In this document: positions 10,046 to 18,749 of the stretch, in pieces | How the letters are laid out: each line of letters begins with the position of its first letter | Position numbering within the stretch: position 1 is the stretch's first letter | Assembly (NCBI GenBank): GCA_029959295.1 | Contig: JASCOH010000007.1 | Location: 186,001-250,000, forward strand | Length of the DNA: 64,000 nucleotides | Reading direction: 5' to 3' | Source of the DNA: Flavobacteriaceae bacterium PS02334 | GTDB lineage: Bacteria; Bacteroidota; Bacteroidia; Flavobacteriales; Flavobacteriaceae | The notes under the pieces: generated by a model | What the model was told of the DNA's origin: nothing | The model's input: only the letters and a program-made list of their open reading frames with translations | The model's database searches: none | Position numbers and translations under genes: made by a program

Positions 10046-10348
10046 TTATATATGTGTACGGATTTTTTCTTTCCTTTTCAACAGCACTCTTTCCAATGCT
10101 TCTGCCGAAAGCTCCACTCCTTCTTCAAATGTCTTGCATTGTTTCTTAACAATAAATTCATCTCCAGGAACATGAATCTTTACCTCCGCAATTTTGTTTT
10201 CTTTATCACTCGTCTTTTCAACCTTCAAGAAGACATCTGCTGAAACTACTTTATCGTAATATTTTTCTAATTTATCCATTCTGTCTTGAATGAATCCTAC
10301 CAGTTTGGCGTCAACATTAAAGTTAACTGCTTGCACGTTTACCTTCAT
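10046..10348 (-). CDS. hpf: Ribosome hibernation promoting factor (HPF/RaiA family, short form)
   Basis: HPF binds the decoding region of idle 30S subunits and protects ribosomes in stationary phase. From the ATG at 10348 it has 100 residues with the expected beta-alpha-beta-beta-beta-alpha pattern: MKVNVQAVNF, a basic helix with DKLEKYYDK, then FLKVEKTSDKENKIAEVKI. It lacks the C-terminal dimerisation domain of long HPF. A longer frame from 10411 adds 21 non-conserved residues overlapping xerC and is rejected. It follows xerC after 31 bases and ends at a terminator. Confidence 0.93.
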   Translation of the reverse strand: MKVNVQAVNFNVDAKLVGFIQDRMDKLEKYYDKVVSADVFLKVEKTSDKENKIAEVKIHVPGDEFIVKKQCKTFEEGVELSAEALERVLLKRKEKIRTHI

Positions 10349-10379
10349 AATAAAATTTTTATAGGATTGAACATTTGAA

Positions 10380-11276
10380 TTATTTCTGATTCCGAGGATG
10401 CGCATCTCCATAAACTTTTTTAAGCTCTGCTAAACTGCTGTGCGTATAAATTTGTGTCGATGCCAGACTGGAATGCCCTAATAATTCTTTTACCGAATTT
10501 AAATCTGCCCCATTGTTCAGCATGTGAGTCGCAAATGTGTGCCTTAAAATATGCGGGCTCTTTTTTACCTTCTCTGAGACATGACTAAAGTACATATTTA
10601 TTAATCGATAGACAAGAGAATCATTTAATTTAACGCCTTTTAACGTAAGGAAAAAAAAATCCGGATCCCTAACCTGCTCTAACTTATTTCTTTCCGAAAA
10701 ATACAAATTAAATTGATTTTGGATAATTGGCAAAACCGGAAGAATTCTTTCCTTATTTCTTTTGCCCAGAACTTTCAATGTTCCTTTTGACAAATCAATA
10801 TTCGAGATTTTTAGATGAATCAGCTCCGTTCGCCTGATTCCAGTAGTATAAAATAAATCAATAATCAGCTTATCGCGAATGCCTTCAAATCCTTCCGGAT
10901 ACTTTATTTGATTCAAGACATTATCCAATTCTTTTTCAGAAAAAGGAATCTGCAATTTCTTTGGCGTTTTTAAAGCCTTGTGTTTTAACAACGGACTTGA
11001 TTCTATCTGCTTTATTTTGAGAAGGAATTTATAGAACGATTTTAACGAAGAAACTTTTCTATTTACAGAAGTATTTGAGATTCCGACATCTACCAAAGAG
11101 ACAATCCAGCTTCTGATTTGGCTGTAATTCACTTCTTCTAAATTATCCTGATCAAATTCTTTTTTAAGAAATTCCTCAAAATCAGACAAATCATTATAAT
11201 ATGCCGTAACCGTGTGAAGCGAATAATTTTTCTCTTTTTGAAGATAATCCCTATATGAATCTTTAAAATTTTGCAT
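10380..11276 (-). CDS. Tyrosine recombinase, XerC/XerD type
   Basis: A site-specific recombinase of the Xer family, which resolves chromosome dimers at dif. The 298-residue protein has an N-terminal core-binding domain (about 1-90) and a catalytic domain with all active-site residues: R148 (TTGIRR), K172, H242 and R245 (HILRH), H268 (LGHSS) and Y277 (IYTH). It lies between rpsU and hpf with no integrase-like or phage context, which favours a housekeeping Xer protein. Whether it is the XerC or XerD partner cannot be decided from this window. Confidence 0.9.
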   Translation of the reverse strand: MQNFKDSYRDYLQKEKNYSLHTVTAYYNDLSDFEEFLKKEFDQDNLEEVNYSQIRSWIVSLVDVGISNTSVNRKVSSLKSFYKFLLKIKQIESSPLLKHKALKTPKKLQIPFSEKELDNVLNQIKYPEGFEGIRDKLIIDLFYTTGIRRTELIHLKISNIDLSKGTLKVLGKRNKERILPVLPIIQNQFNLYFSERNKLEQVRDPDFFFLTLKGVKLNDSLVYRLINMYFSHVSEKVKKSPHILRHTFATHMLNNGADLNSVKELLGHSSLASTQIYTHSSLAELKKVYGDAHPRNQK

Positions 11277-11324
11277 AAAAAAAAACCGTTAGCATCAAAG
11301 TTATAAAACTTTAATCGCTAACGG
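11277..11324 (-). terminator. Terminator of rpsU
   Basis: Bases 11286-11302 pair with 11308-11324 (CCGTTAGC with GCTAACGG, AAAGTT with AACTTT) around a short loop. On the minus strand nine T follow. It ends exactly at the xerC start codon, so rpsU is mostly a single-gene transcript and xerC would depend on readthrough or its own promoter. Confidence 0.88.
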
Positions 11325-11349
11325 CAATATGTCCAAGAAAATTATTTTA

Positions 11350-11544
11350 TTAATTCTCTAATTGGTCTCTCATGTTCTGGATGTAACCAGCTTTTTGAAT
11401 CTGTGCTCTTTTGATTACAGAAGGCTTGATGAAAGCTTGACGTGCACGCAACTGACGAACAGTTCCTGTTTTATCAAATTTTCTCTTATAGCGCTTTAAT
11501 GCTCTATCGATATTTTCTCCGTCTTTAATTGGTATAATTAACAT
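11350..11544 (-). CDS. rpsU: 30S ribosomal protein bS21
   Basis: bS21 sits near the 3' end of 16S rRNA on the 30S subunit. The 64-residue protein matches the family: MLIIPIKDGENIDRALKRYKRKF, then the basic C-terminal region. In Bacteroidota ribosomes bS21, with bS6 and bS18, is known to sequester the anti-Shine-Dalgarno sequence, which explains why most mRNAs of the group lack Shine-Dalgarno sites. This gene carries a perfect one, consistent with feedback on its own synthesis (established for Flavobacterium johnsoniae, inferred here). It has its own promoter and terminator. Confidence 0.98.
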   Translation of the reverse strand: MLIIPIKDGENIDRALKRYKRKFDKTGTVRQLRARQAFIKPSVIKRAQIQKAGYIQNMRDQLEN

Positions 11545-11552
11545 AATATTGA

Positions 11553-11560
11553 CACCTCCT
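11553..11560 (-). promoter_or_regulatory. Perfect Shine-Dalgarno sequence of rpsU
   Basis: The minus strand reads AGGAGGTG, complementary over 8 bases to the conserved 16S anti-Shine-Dalgarno sequence. It lies 8 bases before the rpsU ATG. Other starts in the window have A-rich upstream regions with no such match. This supports bS21-dependent translational autoregulation. Confidence 0.9.
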
Positions 11561-11573
11561 CTCGTTAAGGGTG

Positions 11574-11603
11574 CAAAAGTAGAAAATAATTATGAATTTC
11601 AAA
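11574..11603 (-). promoter_or_regulatory. rpsU promoter
   Basis: The minus strand has TTTG (11603-11600), an 18-base spacer and TACTTTTG (11581-11574), matching the Bacteroidota -33/-7 consensus. The predicted start gives a leader of about 20-25 bases carrying the Shine-Dalgarno sequence. Confidence 0.75.
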
Positions 11604-11617
11604 TTATAAATTTCAAA

Positions 11618-12787
11618 TTATTTTACTGCAGGCTTATAATTCTGCTTGTCAATAATCATTTTCGATAAAATTTCTTTCAAAATTTCTGAAGTCCCACCAC
11701 CGATTGGCCCCAAACGACTGTCTCTTAACAAGCGTGCCAAAGGATATTCTTCCATATAACCATAACCGCCCAGCATTTGCAAACAGCTATAAATAGTCTC
11801 ATCGGCTACTTTTGTAGATTTCAATTTTGCCATTGAAGCCTCTTTGACCACATATTCCTTTTGGTTCAATCTTGCAACTGTTGCATAATTGAATACTTTG
11901 CAATGTTCAACGTCTGTCGCGTGCTCGACGATTGTGTGACGCAATGCCTGAAATTTATCAATTGTTTTTCCAAATGCTTCACGCTCTGACATATATCCAA
12001 TCGTATATTCAATCGCATATTCTGCTCTCGCGTGAGCATTTATTGCCATGATTAATCGTTCTAGTGCAAAATGCTGCATGATATAAGGAAAGCCTTTTCC
12101 TTCTTCGCCCATCAAATTTTCTGCTGAAATTTCAACATTATCAAATGCGATTTCAGCAGTATCAGAAGCTCTCCATCCTAATTTATCTAATTTTGTAGCC
12201 GTAATTCCTTTCAGATTTGAGTCTACTAAAAACATGCTTATTCCTTTATTTCCAGATTCTGGATTTGTTTTGGCCGCAACTACATAATAATCTCCGTAAA
12301 CTCCATTTGTAATAAAAGTTTTTGAACCATTTATAATGTATTTATCACCTTCCTTGACAGCTGTCGTGCGCATTCCCGCAACATCACTACCGCCAAAGGG
12401 TTCTGTAATACACAATGCTCCAATTTTATCTCCTGAAATACTTGGCACTAAATAATCTTGCTTGATTCTCTCATCACCTTCTGCATTTAAATGCGTCATT
12501 GCCAAATAAGAATGAGCCCACATCGCAGCCGCAAAACCAGAAGATTTAATTTTTTGAAGTTCTTCTAAAAAGACCACCGTATAGAACAAATCTAAATTCA
12601 TCCCACCATAAGCTTCCGGATAATTGATTCCGAAGAAGCCCATTTCGCCAAATTTTTTCCAAATAAAACGTTCTATTGTTCCCGTTTTTTCCCATTTTTC
12701 AATGTGTGGAACTACTTCTTTCTGCAAAAAATCTTGCAAACTCTTTCTAAACAATTCGTGCTCTTCAGTAAAATACATTGAATTCAT
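11618..12787 (-). CDS. Acyl-CoA dehydrogenase
   Basis: An FAD-dependent enzyme that oxidises acyl-CoA to the trans-2-enoyl-CoA and passes electrons to electron-transfer flavoprotein. The 389-residue protein has the three family domains: N-terminal helices (about 1-120), a beta domain with the ITEPFGGSDVAGMRTTA and NGSKTFITNG signatures, and a C-terminal helical domain with QMLGGYGYMEEYPLARLLRD. The position before GTSEILKEIL carries no obvious change. It stands alone between rpsU and the helix-hairpin-helix gene. The start may be the ATG at 12787 or the one three codons on. Chain-length specificity cannot be told. Confidence 0.92.
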   Translation of the reverse strand: MNSMYFTEEHELFRKSLQDFLQKEVVPHIEKWEKTGTIERFIWKKFGEMGFFGINYPEAYGGMNLDLFYTVVFLEELQKIKSSGFAAAMWAHSYLAMTHLNAEGDERIKQDYLVPSISGDKIGALCITEPFGGSDVAGMRTTAVKEGDKYIINGSKTFITNGVYGDYYVVAAKTNPESGNKGISMFLVDSNLKGITATKLDKLGWRASDTAEIAFDNVEISAENLMGEEGKGFPYIMQHFALERLIMAINAHARAEYAIEYTIGYMSEREAFGKTIDKFQALRHTIVEHATDVEHCKVFNYATVARLNQKEYVVKEASMAKLKSTKVADETIYSCLQMLGGYGYMEEYPLARLLRDSRLGPIGGGTSEILKEILSKMIIDKQNYKPAVK

Positions 12788-12946
12788 ATTTATAATAAAG
12801 GTGTTTTTATCCTATTTTTTTATAAATTCAAATATAAGGCAATTATTTTTTTATTTTCAACAGAAAAGTTGTTAATTTTTATCAATTCCGCAATTTAACA
12901 AATCGTTTTGAGCTTTAATTCTATAAATTGATAATCATTCCAAATA

Positions 12947-13831
12947 TCAATATTCCAAATACTTTTCAATTACTTGTATTTTCTCTACTGGGAAACCTTT
13001 AATTTTTACTAAATCCTCGCTATTTTTAATTCCGTTATTCATGCTTCTGTATGTCACAATTTCTTTGCTTAAAGGATATCTGAAATAAGGAAATTGTGAA
13101 AGTTCTTTGGCAGAAACGTCATTGATTTTAATTTTCTTGACATTGGGAATTGCTCCCACTTTAAATCTTTCTTTCAATTTGTCGACCACTTCAGGTGACA
13201 ATCCCCAAACATCGTTCATCTGTTCCATGCTGACAAAGCCACCGAGAATTTCTTTCTGTTTCAAGATTCTTTCTGACAAACCAGCTCCAATTCCATACAC
13301 TTTTATTAGTTCTTCTTGGGAAGCGACATTGATATCTATAACTGCGATTTTCTCTTTTTTGGCGTAAGCCTGATTTTCAAATTTCTCAAAAGGCTTGTAT
13401 TTCTTTTTATTTTTTACCCAATCTGGAAATTTGAAATATGGAGAAATTACAGCAAGCAAAGAATCAGAAACTTTGGTCAAAGCCTGAAATTCCTCAGCAG
13501 AATTTACATACTGATTTGTTTTTCTGAATTCAAGCAGTCGATCGATTTCTGCAGTTGACATTCCGAGCTTATAACCTTTGAAGTCCGTAATAAAATTTGG
13601 ATTAAAAGGATAAATTGTCGGCTTGAAGTTTTCTTTCTCAATTTTAAGCGTGTCAATTTCTGACTGAAGCGAAAGCCACTGCTGCTTTTCCAAAGAATTG
13701 TCATCCTTGATTTTTACTTCCAAGAAATGAAAAGAAATTTGCAGTCCTATTATAATAAGGAGCAAAAGAAAAATTCCCGTGCGCTGTTGCGAAGTAAACC
13801 TAAAATAGGTATTTATTTTTGGCATATACAA
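12947..13831 (-). CDS. Membrane-anchored helix-hairpin-helix protein (ComEA-like repeats)
   Basis: A 294-residue protein with one N-terminal membrane helix (about 18-36, GIFLLLLIIIGLQISFHFL) and a C-terminal part containing several helix-hairpin-helix repeats. These include DINVASQEELIKVYGIGAGLSERIL at about 168-192 and INDVSAKELSQFPYFRYPL later. Such repeats bind DNA without sequence specificity, and in ComEA they act in DNA uptake; here the role is unknown. The start may be M1 or M3. It lies next to the pspC-like gene and DUF2851. Confidence 0.78.
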   Translation of the reverse strand: MYMPKINTYFRFTSQQRTGIFLLLLIIIGLQISFHFLEVKIKDDNSLEKQQWLSLQSEIDTLKIEKENFKPTIYPFNPNFITDFKGYKLGMSTAEIDRLLEFRKTNQYVNSAEEFQALTKVSDSLLAVISPYFKFPDWVKNKKKYKPFEKFENQAYAKKEKIAVIDINVASQEELIKVYGIGAGLSERILKQKEILGGFVSMEQMNDVWGLSPEVVDKLKERFKVGAIPNVKKIKINDVSAKELSQFPYFRYPLSKEIVTYRSMNNGIKNSEDLVKIKGFPVEKIQVIEKYLEY

Positions 13832-13866
13832 TAAATTTAATGGCGGTTAAAAAGGTATTCTAAAAC

Positions 13867-14088
13867 TTAAAGATCAAAAACAGAACTTCGCTTTGTGTAG
13901 ACTAAATCCTTGAGCCGTACTAGGAAAGCCAAAGTAAGGTAAACGCCAAACCAAAGTCCGACAGTAAAAAAAGAAAGGTAAATAAAAAACAAACGTACGC
14001 TTGAAGCTCGCATTCCCAAGCGGTCAGCCAATCGGGAAGAAACTTCAAAGCCGTGTTTTTCAAAAAAATGGCGAATATTCGTTATCAT
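13867..14088 (-). CDS. Small PspC-domain membrane protein
   Basis: A 73-residue protein with the PspC domain arrangement: a short basic N-terminal segment and a paired hydrophobic region (about 31-58, FFIYLSFFTVGLWFGVYLTLAFLV). The phrase LADRLGMRASSVRLFFIYLSFFT is typical of PspC homologues. PspC relatives sense envelope stress in proteobacteria, but in Bacteroidota the function is unproven. It lies 35 bases before the helix-hairpin-helix gene and 58 bases after DUF2851, all on the same strand. Confidence 0.8.
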   Translation of the reverse strand: MITNIRHFFEKHGFEVSSRLADRLGMRASSVRLFFIYLSFFTVGLWFGVYLTLAFLVRLKDLVYTKRSSVFDL

Positions 14089-14146
14089 TTTTAAATCATT
14101 TTACAATTCAAAATTAGTGATTTCTATTATACGCTCTTAATAAATC

Positions 14147-15415
14147 TTATGTTTTCAGTAATTCTAAGCCGATTGCGCAGTTCATGCAGCGTTTTTGATT
14201 GCAATATTCGTTTTTCAATTGCAATAAAGATTGTGTTTCAAAGGCGTTTTTCGATTCGATTCCGAAATTATTGAATTTCTCAATAATCACATTTTTCTCT
14301 GCCTGAATTTCGTTTATCAAATCAATCAAATCTTCTGAAACATCTTTTCCGAGTGAGTTTGCATAAATAAATTTCAATGGAATAATGGTGTTTATCAATA
14401 GCAAATCTATAAAAGAAGTTGTAAGCGACTTTCGTTTTTTCGGACTTTCTTTATCAAATTGATAATGGGTTTTCCAATATTCCGAAACCTGGACATTGAA
14501 AATTTCATAGAAATTAGAAACCGATTTGGCTTCCAAAATCTGTGAAAACAAATTACGCCTTGAAAAATATAATTGTGCCAGCTGTGCCAGACGAATCGTT
14601 GGAAAATTATCTGGGCGATGTTTGAAAAACTGAATCGGCTCGATTATGATTTTCTTTAGCTGGTATTTTTCTTGAATATAAATCCATCGAAATTTTAAAT
14701 CTTTGAAGTAAGTATCTTCATTCTCTTTTTCTAGCAAGCCAGATCTTCCAAAAAGCAAAGCTTCACTATTTTCCAACTCGGCACTTTCTTTTCTTATAAT
14801 TGAAAACGGAATTGATTTTGCCACTTTCATCAAAATTTCTCCATTGGTGTTCAATCCAAAGTTTTTCGCTAGAAGGCAGAATAAAACAGCTTCCCAATCA
14901 TTTTCAGTTTCTGACAGCAGATTTTGAATAGGCTCCACTTTTCGTTGCAACCGTTCGAAGAATAATTTTTCCTGCCAATTCTTCAATACAAAATCATCAA
15001 TATTCTGGATTTCTTTTTCGCAATAAATCCAGCTTTTTGCAACAGCCAAAGCGTTATAATTTTCAATAGTTTTTCTGGGAATATAATTTTTAAGTTCTAA
15101 AACAGGGATTTCAGAATTGTCTTTACGAAAAACTTCTGTGTCGTGTTCCCAAACCACGTGCAAAATCACGCTTTCATAATTAGAATCCGTTTCATGATGA
15201 TGAACATACCAATCAGAAGATTTGAGATGGATTTCGACATTTCCAGCCCATTTTTGGTTTCCGATAATTATTTGCGCATTAAAAAAATCTGGACCCGCTT
15301 TTTGGAGATATTGGCCAGAATTGACAATTGTCAAAATTTCTCCCTGAACTGTTTTGAGATCTGAGAAGTCAAACTTTTGGAACCGCCAGATATAGTGAAG
15401 AAAATCTTCTTTCAT
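14147..15415 (-). CDS. DUF2851 family protein
   Basis: A 422-residue cytoplasmic protein with the DUF2851 hallmark N-terminus (FLHYIWRFQKFDF, then the GPDFFNAQI, GNVEIHLKSSDWYVHHH and VILHVVWEHD segments). The acidic and histidine residues of that block recall a nuclease-like core, which is inference only. A short C-terminal cysteine motif (YCNQKRCMNC, near residues 404-413) could bind metal. It heads the pspC and helix-hairpin-helix group. No function is established for the family as far as I know. Confidence 0.85.
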   Translation of the reverse strand: MKEDFLHYIWRFQKFDFSDLKTVQGEILTIVNSGQYLQKAGPDFFNAQIIIGNQKWAGNVEIHLKSSDWYVHHHETDSNYESVILHVVWEHDTEVFRKDNSEIPVLELKNYIPRKTIENYNALAVAKSWIYCEKEIQNIDDFVLKNWQEKLFFERLQRKVEPIQNLLSETENDWEAVLFCLLAKNFGLNTNGEILMKVAKSIPFSIIRKESAELENSEALLFGRSGLLEKENEDTYFKDLKFRWIYIQEKYQLKKIIIEPIQFFKHRPDNFPTIRLAQLAQLYFSRRNLFSQILEAKSVSNFYEIFNVQVSEYWKTHYQFDKESPKKRKSLTTSFIDLLLINTIIPLKFIYANSLGKDVSEDLIDLINEIQAEKNVIIEKFNNFGIESKNAFETQSLLQLKNEYCNQKRCMNCAIGLELLKT

Positions 15416-15496
15416 TTTGTATGGATTATAAATTTGGTAAAGGCGTAAATTTCTAATTACTAAGATAATGATTTTTTAATTGCATGTACAAAAAAC

Positions 15497-15504
15497 TATC
15501 TTTG
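15497..15504 (+). promoter_or_regulatory. -7 promoter box before the PNGase F-like gene
   Basis: TATCTTTG matches TAnnTTTG and lies 18 bases before the ATG at 15523. It overlaps codons of the longer open frame starting at 15484, which argues for the later start. No clear -33 TTTG is seen at the right distance. Confidence 0.55.
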
Positions 15505-15522
15505 CGAACCAATTTAACCTAC

Positions 15523-17193
15523 ATGAAAAAAATATACTTACTAATTTGCATCCTCATTTCTTGTTTTTCACAAGCGCAAAAAAAACCAAAAGCAATAAAA
15601 ATTACCTACTCAAAAAGTTTTAACGGCACTTTAATCGAAAATCAAGATCAGATTTTAGTTTATTCTGATGAACAAAAAGCGATTATCTCCACAGCAAAAA
15701 TACTTTCCAAAAAAACAACTTTTCCTTTTGAACAATCTTATATCGAAAGAAAAGACAACAGCTATATTCAGTCAGCGCAATTGTCTAGTTCTAAAAACAT
15801 TGTCACGATCGATAGCCTGGCTTTGGAAAAACAAACCTTTGAATTTCTCAACGACACTAAAATTATTCTGGGCTATAAATGCAAAAAAGCAAAAACAATT
15901 ATCAATTCAAATACCATTGAACTTTGGTATACTGATGAATTAAATTTGAAAGGCGCACCGACAATTTTAGGCCAAAATCTGGGTGTAGTTCTAGAATTGA
16001 ATCGTAATAATAATTTTCTAATTGCAGCGACAAAAATTGAAAAATTAAAAGCAATTCCAGAGACCATTTCTTTTCCAGATACCAAATCAAAACTAGATTT
16101 ACTGACTTATAAAGATTTGCTTTGGAAAAGTAAATTTATAACCTTGGAGATTTTCAAGAACGAAATCATTAATTTTTCAGAAGCCTCAAAATCAAACGAT
16201 AGCATTTTAAGATTTGCAAATGGAACTGTAATCCTAAAAAAAGTAAAATTTCCAGAAATTAAATCTGGAAGCCAAGTTTTTATTGACTTAACAGAACAAT
16301 CCAATGGCGACGCTTACGACAGAACTGGTTCTGTTTTTGCAATTCCAGTTAGTAAAAAACATTCTTTTTTTGACGGTTTAAAGGATGGAGCAAAAACACT
16401 TCCGATTTATGAAAACGGAAATGGAAAGCAATATCAAGGTGTTGTAAAAACAGAAAAATATTCCCCTTTATTAGAATTGATGCGCTTTTTCACGCCTTTC
16501 GGCATAAAGCAATATGATCATCTTCAGCTGAAAGACAAAACTTGGCACCAAAGCGTTCCTTATCGCCAGGATATTTCTGAATTGCAAGCAGCCTTGAGCA
16601 ATCAGGAAGTTTATATTGGAACTTTTATTGGAAATTATGACAAAGGCGGCCACAAAATAAGCTTGAACATCACGATTCACGGCGAAGAAAAACAAGATCT
16701 GAAAAATACTTTTCTTTTGCCACTTTTTAATACCACAAACGTAATGGAAATGGCTGGTCAAGAATATGCGACAATGTTTAATAATGATAAAGGAATTGAA
16801 GTCAGCTTTACTTTAGAAAAAGACCTTAAAAATGTAAAACTCCGCTATATCACGACTGGGCATGGCGGTTGGGAAAACGGAGATGAATTTGTACCGAAGC
16901 AAAACACAATATTTTTAGACGGAAAAGAAGCTTTTAATTTTGTGCCTTGGCGCATGGATTGCGGTTCATATCGCTTATTCAATCCTGCTTCTGGAAATTT
17001 TGAAAACGGATTGTCCTCTTCAGATTATAGTCGCTCCAATTGGTGTCCAGGAACTGTGACAAATCCAAATTTAATTGACTTGGGCGACTTAAAAGCTGGC
17101 AAACATACAATTCAAGTAAAAATTCCGCAGGGAAAAGACGAAGGTACTTATTTTAATTCTTGGAATGTTTCAGGGGTTTTGATTGGGGAATAA
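15523..17193 (+). CDS. Secreted GLPGLI plus peptide-N-glycosidase F-like protein
   Basis: A 556-residue exported protein with a signal peptide (about 1-18, ending FSQAQ). Residues about 24-180 resemble the GLPGLI family, with a derived motif near 144-155. Residues about 228-555 match the two-lobed PNGase F fold, including AYDR at 264-267 (position of the catalytic Asp), TGHGGW at 445-450 and SNWCPG at 505-510 with a probable C480-C508 disulfide. PNGase F cleaves N-glycans from asparagine. By rough alignment from memory one accessory catalytic Glu does not appear to be conserved, so activity is uncertain. The upstream ATG at 15484 is rejected in favour of the start at the signal peptide. Confidence 0.82.
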   Translation: MKKIYLLICILISCFSQAQKKPKAIKITYSKSFNGTLIENQDQILVYSDEQKAIISTAKILSKKTTFPFEQSYIERKDNSYIQSAQLSSSKNIVTIDSLALEKQTFEFLNDTKIILGYKCKKAKTIINSNTIELWYTDELNLKGAPTILGQNLGVVLELNRNNNFLIAATKIEKLKAIPETISFPDTKSKLDLLTYKDLLWKSKFITLEIFKNEIINFSEASKSNDSILRFANGTVILKKVKFPEIKSGSQVFIDLTEQSNGDAYDRTGSVFAIPVSKKHSFFDGLKDGAKTLPIYENGNGKQYQGVVKTEKYSPLLELMRFFTPFGIKQYDHLQLKDKTWHQSVPYRQDISELQAALSNQEVYIGTFIGNYDKGGHKISLNITIHGEEKQDLKNTFLLPLFNTTNVMEMAGQEYATMFNNDKGIEVSFTLEKDLKNVKLRYITTGHGGWENGDEFVPKQNTIFLDGKEAFNFVPWRMDCGSYRLFNPASGNFENGLSSSDYSRSNWCPGTVTNPNLIDLGDLKAGKHTIQVKIPQGKDEGTYFNSWNVSGVLIGE

Positions 17194-17195
17194 AT

Positions 17196-17227
17196 AAAAA
17201 AGCCTGACTAAATTGTCAGGCTTTTTT
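17196..17227. terminator. Bidirectional terminator between convergent genes
   Basis: AAAAAAGCCTGAC (17196-17208) is the reverse complement of 17215-17227, giving A and T tracts on both sides. It lies between the stop codons of the PNGase F-like gene (+) and the cystathionine beta-synthase gene (-). Confidence 0.9.
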
Positions 17228-17243
17228 ATTGAATTATAATGAA

Positions 17244-18605
17244 TTACTTTATAGAACCGATAATATCATATTTCGTAATAATATGATGTTTCCCGTTTCC
17301 TAAATCAACCAAAACAGCTTGATTGTCTTTTGTGAAAAGCTTAGAAACCTCTTCAATTGAAGTTCCGATTTTTACGATTGGATAAGGTTTGCCCATAACT
17401 TCACGGATTGGCTTTTCGGCTACATTTTTATCAGAAACATAACTTTGGAACAAATCTGTTTCATCAACAGACCCCACAAATCCGGTAATATCAATAACTG
17501 GAATCTGTGAAATTTTATATTTGCGCATTCTTTCGATTGCATGTGAGACCAATTCTTCCGTGCGAACAATTACCAATGGCTTGTCGATGTGATCTTTGAT
17601 TACGTCTTCTGCTTTTTTGATATCTTCATCAAGAAAACCTCTTTCGCGCATCCAATCATCGTTAAACATTTTACCCACGTAACGGCTTCCTGAATCATGA
17701 AACAAGACTACAACTACATCTTCTGGCTTGAAATGTTCTTTTAACTGCAATAAGCCTTTGATTGCAGAACCAGCAGAGTTTCCAACAAAAATCCCTTCTT
17801 CCAAAGCAATTTTTCTAGTATAAACTGCAGCATCTTTATCTGTTACTTTTGTAAAACCATCAATTAAAGAAAAGTCAACATTTTTAGGAAGAATGTCTTC
17901 CCCGATTCCTTCAGTGATATACGAATAGATTTCGTTTTCGTCAAAGATTCCTGTTTCGTGGTATTTTTTGAAAACAGAACCATACGTATCGATTCCCCAA
18001 ATTTTAATGTTTGGATTTTTTTCTTTTAGGTATTTTGCAACTCCAGAAATAGTTCCTCCTGTCCCTACTCCAACTACGAAATGCGTAATTTTCCCTTCTG
18101 TCTGTTCCCAGATTTCTGGACCAGTTTGTTCGTAATGCGCGATTGCGTTTGAAGGATTATCATATTGATTCACATACCAAGAATTTGGAGTTTCCTCGCC
18201 CAGCCTTTTTGAAACTGAATAATAAGAACGTGGATCTGTCGGCTCAACATCAGTTGGGCAAACGACAACTTTCGCACCAACAGCACGAAGAATATCCATT
18301 TTTTCTTTAGATTGCTTGTCTGTGATTACGCAAATTAATTTATAACCTTTTACGATTGCCGCTAAAGCCAAACCCATTCCTGTATTTCCAGAAGTTCCTT
18401 CGATGATGGTACCGCCTGGTTTTAATCTTCCGTCAGCTTCTGCATCTTCTACCATTTTCACGGCCATTCTGTCTTTTACTGAATTTCCTGGGTTGAAGGT
18501 TTCTACTTTTGCCAAGACTAGGGCATCTACTTCTTTGGTTACTTTATTAAGTTTTACCAAAGGTGTATTTCCGATGGTTTCAAGTATATTATTTGCGTAT
18601 TTCAT
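17244..18605 (-). CDS. Cystathionine beta-synthase (PLP domain plus CBS pair)
   Basis: A fold-type II PLP enzyme that condenses serine and homocysteine to cystathionine, or acts as a cysteine synthase-like enzyme. The catalytic domain (about 1-320) has the PLP lysine K44 in GNSVKDRM, the EGTSGNTG substrate loop and the GVGTGGTISG phosphate loop. A pair of CBS domains fills about 335-453, the arrangement of eukaryotic-type cystathionine beta-synthase without the haem domain. It stands alone, with a -7 box upstream and a shared terminator downstream. The exact substrate choice is inferred. Confidence 0.9.
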   Translation of the reverse strand: MKYANNILETIGNTPLVKLNKVTKEVDALVLAKVETFNPGNSVKDRMAVKMVEDAEADGRLKPGGTIIEGTSGNTGMGLALAAIVKGYKLICVITDKQSKEKMDILRAVGAKVVVCPTDVEPTDPRSYYSVSKRLGEETPNSWYVNQYDNPSNAIAHYEQTGPEIWEQTEGKITHFVVGVGTGGTISGVAKYLKEKNPNIKIWGIDTYGSVFKKYHETGIFDENEIYSYITEGIGEDILPKNVDFSLIDGFTKVTDKDAAVYTRKIALEEGIFVGNSAGSAIKGLLQLKEHFKPEDVVVVLFHDSGSRYVGKMFNDDWMRERGFLDEDIKKAEDVIKDHIDKPLVIVRTEELVSHAIERMRKYKISQIPVIDITGFVGSVDETDLFQSYVSDKNVAEKPIREVMGKPYPIVKIGTSIEEVSKLFTKDNQAVLVDLGNGKHHIITKYDIIGSIK

Positions 18606-18628
18606 ATTTTTTCTGTCGATTTTGAGTG

Positions 18629-18636
18629 CAAAGATA
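18629..18636 (-). promoter_or_regulatory. -7 promoter box of the cystathionine beta-synthase gene
   Basis: The minus strand reads TATCTTTG, matching TAnnTTTG, 23 bases before the start codon. The expected -33 TTTG is not evident. Confidence 0.55.
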
Positions 18637-18749
18637 AGAACTACATAATTAATTATGAATTATGAGTTATGAATTATGAGTTTTAGATTGAAATTAAAAT
18701 TGGCTTCGGGAATATTTTGCTGATTTCACCTAAATATAACCTTTGGCTT

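Noticed and set aside
10349-10411. Longer start for hpf
   Set aside because: The added 21 residues overlap the xerC end and are not part of the HPF fold, which begins at MKVNVQAVNF.
18656-18700. TTATGAATTATGAG-type short repeats upstream of the cystathionine beta-synthase gene
   Set aside because: Low-complexity AT-rich sequence of a kind found at many places here; no operator symmetry could be supported.
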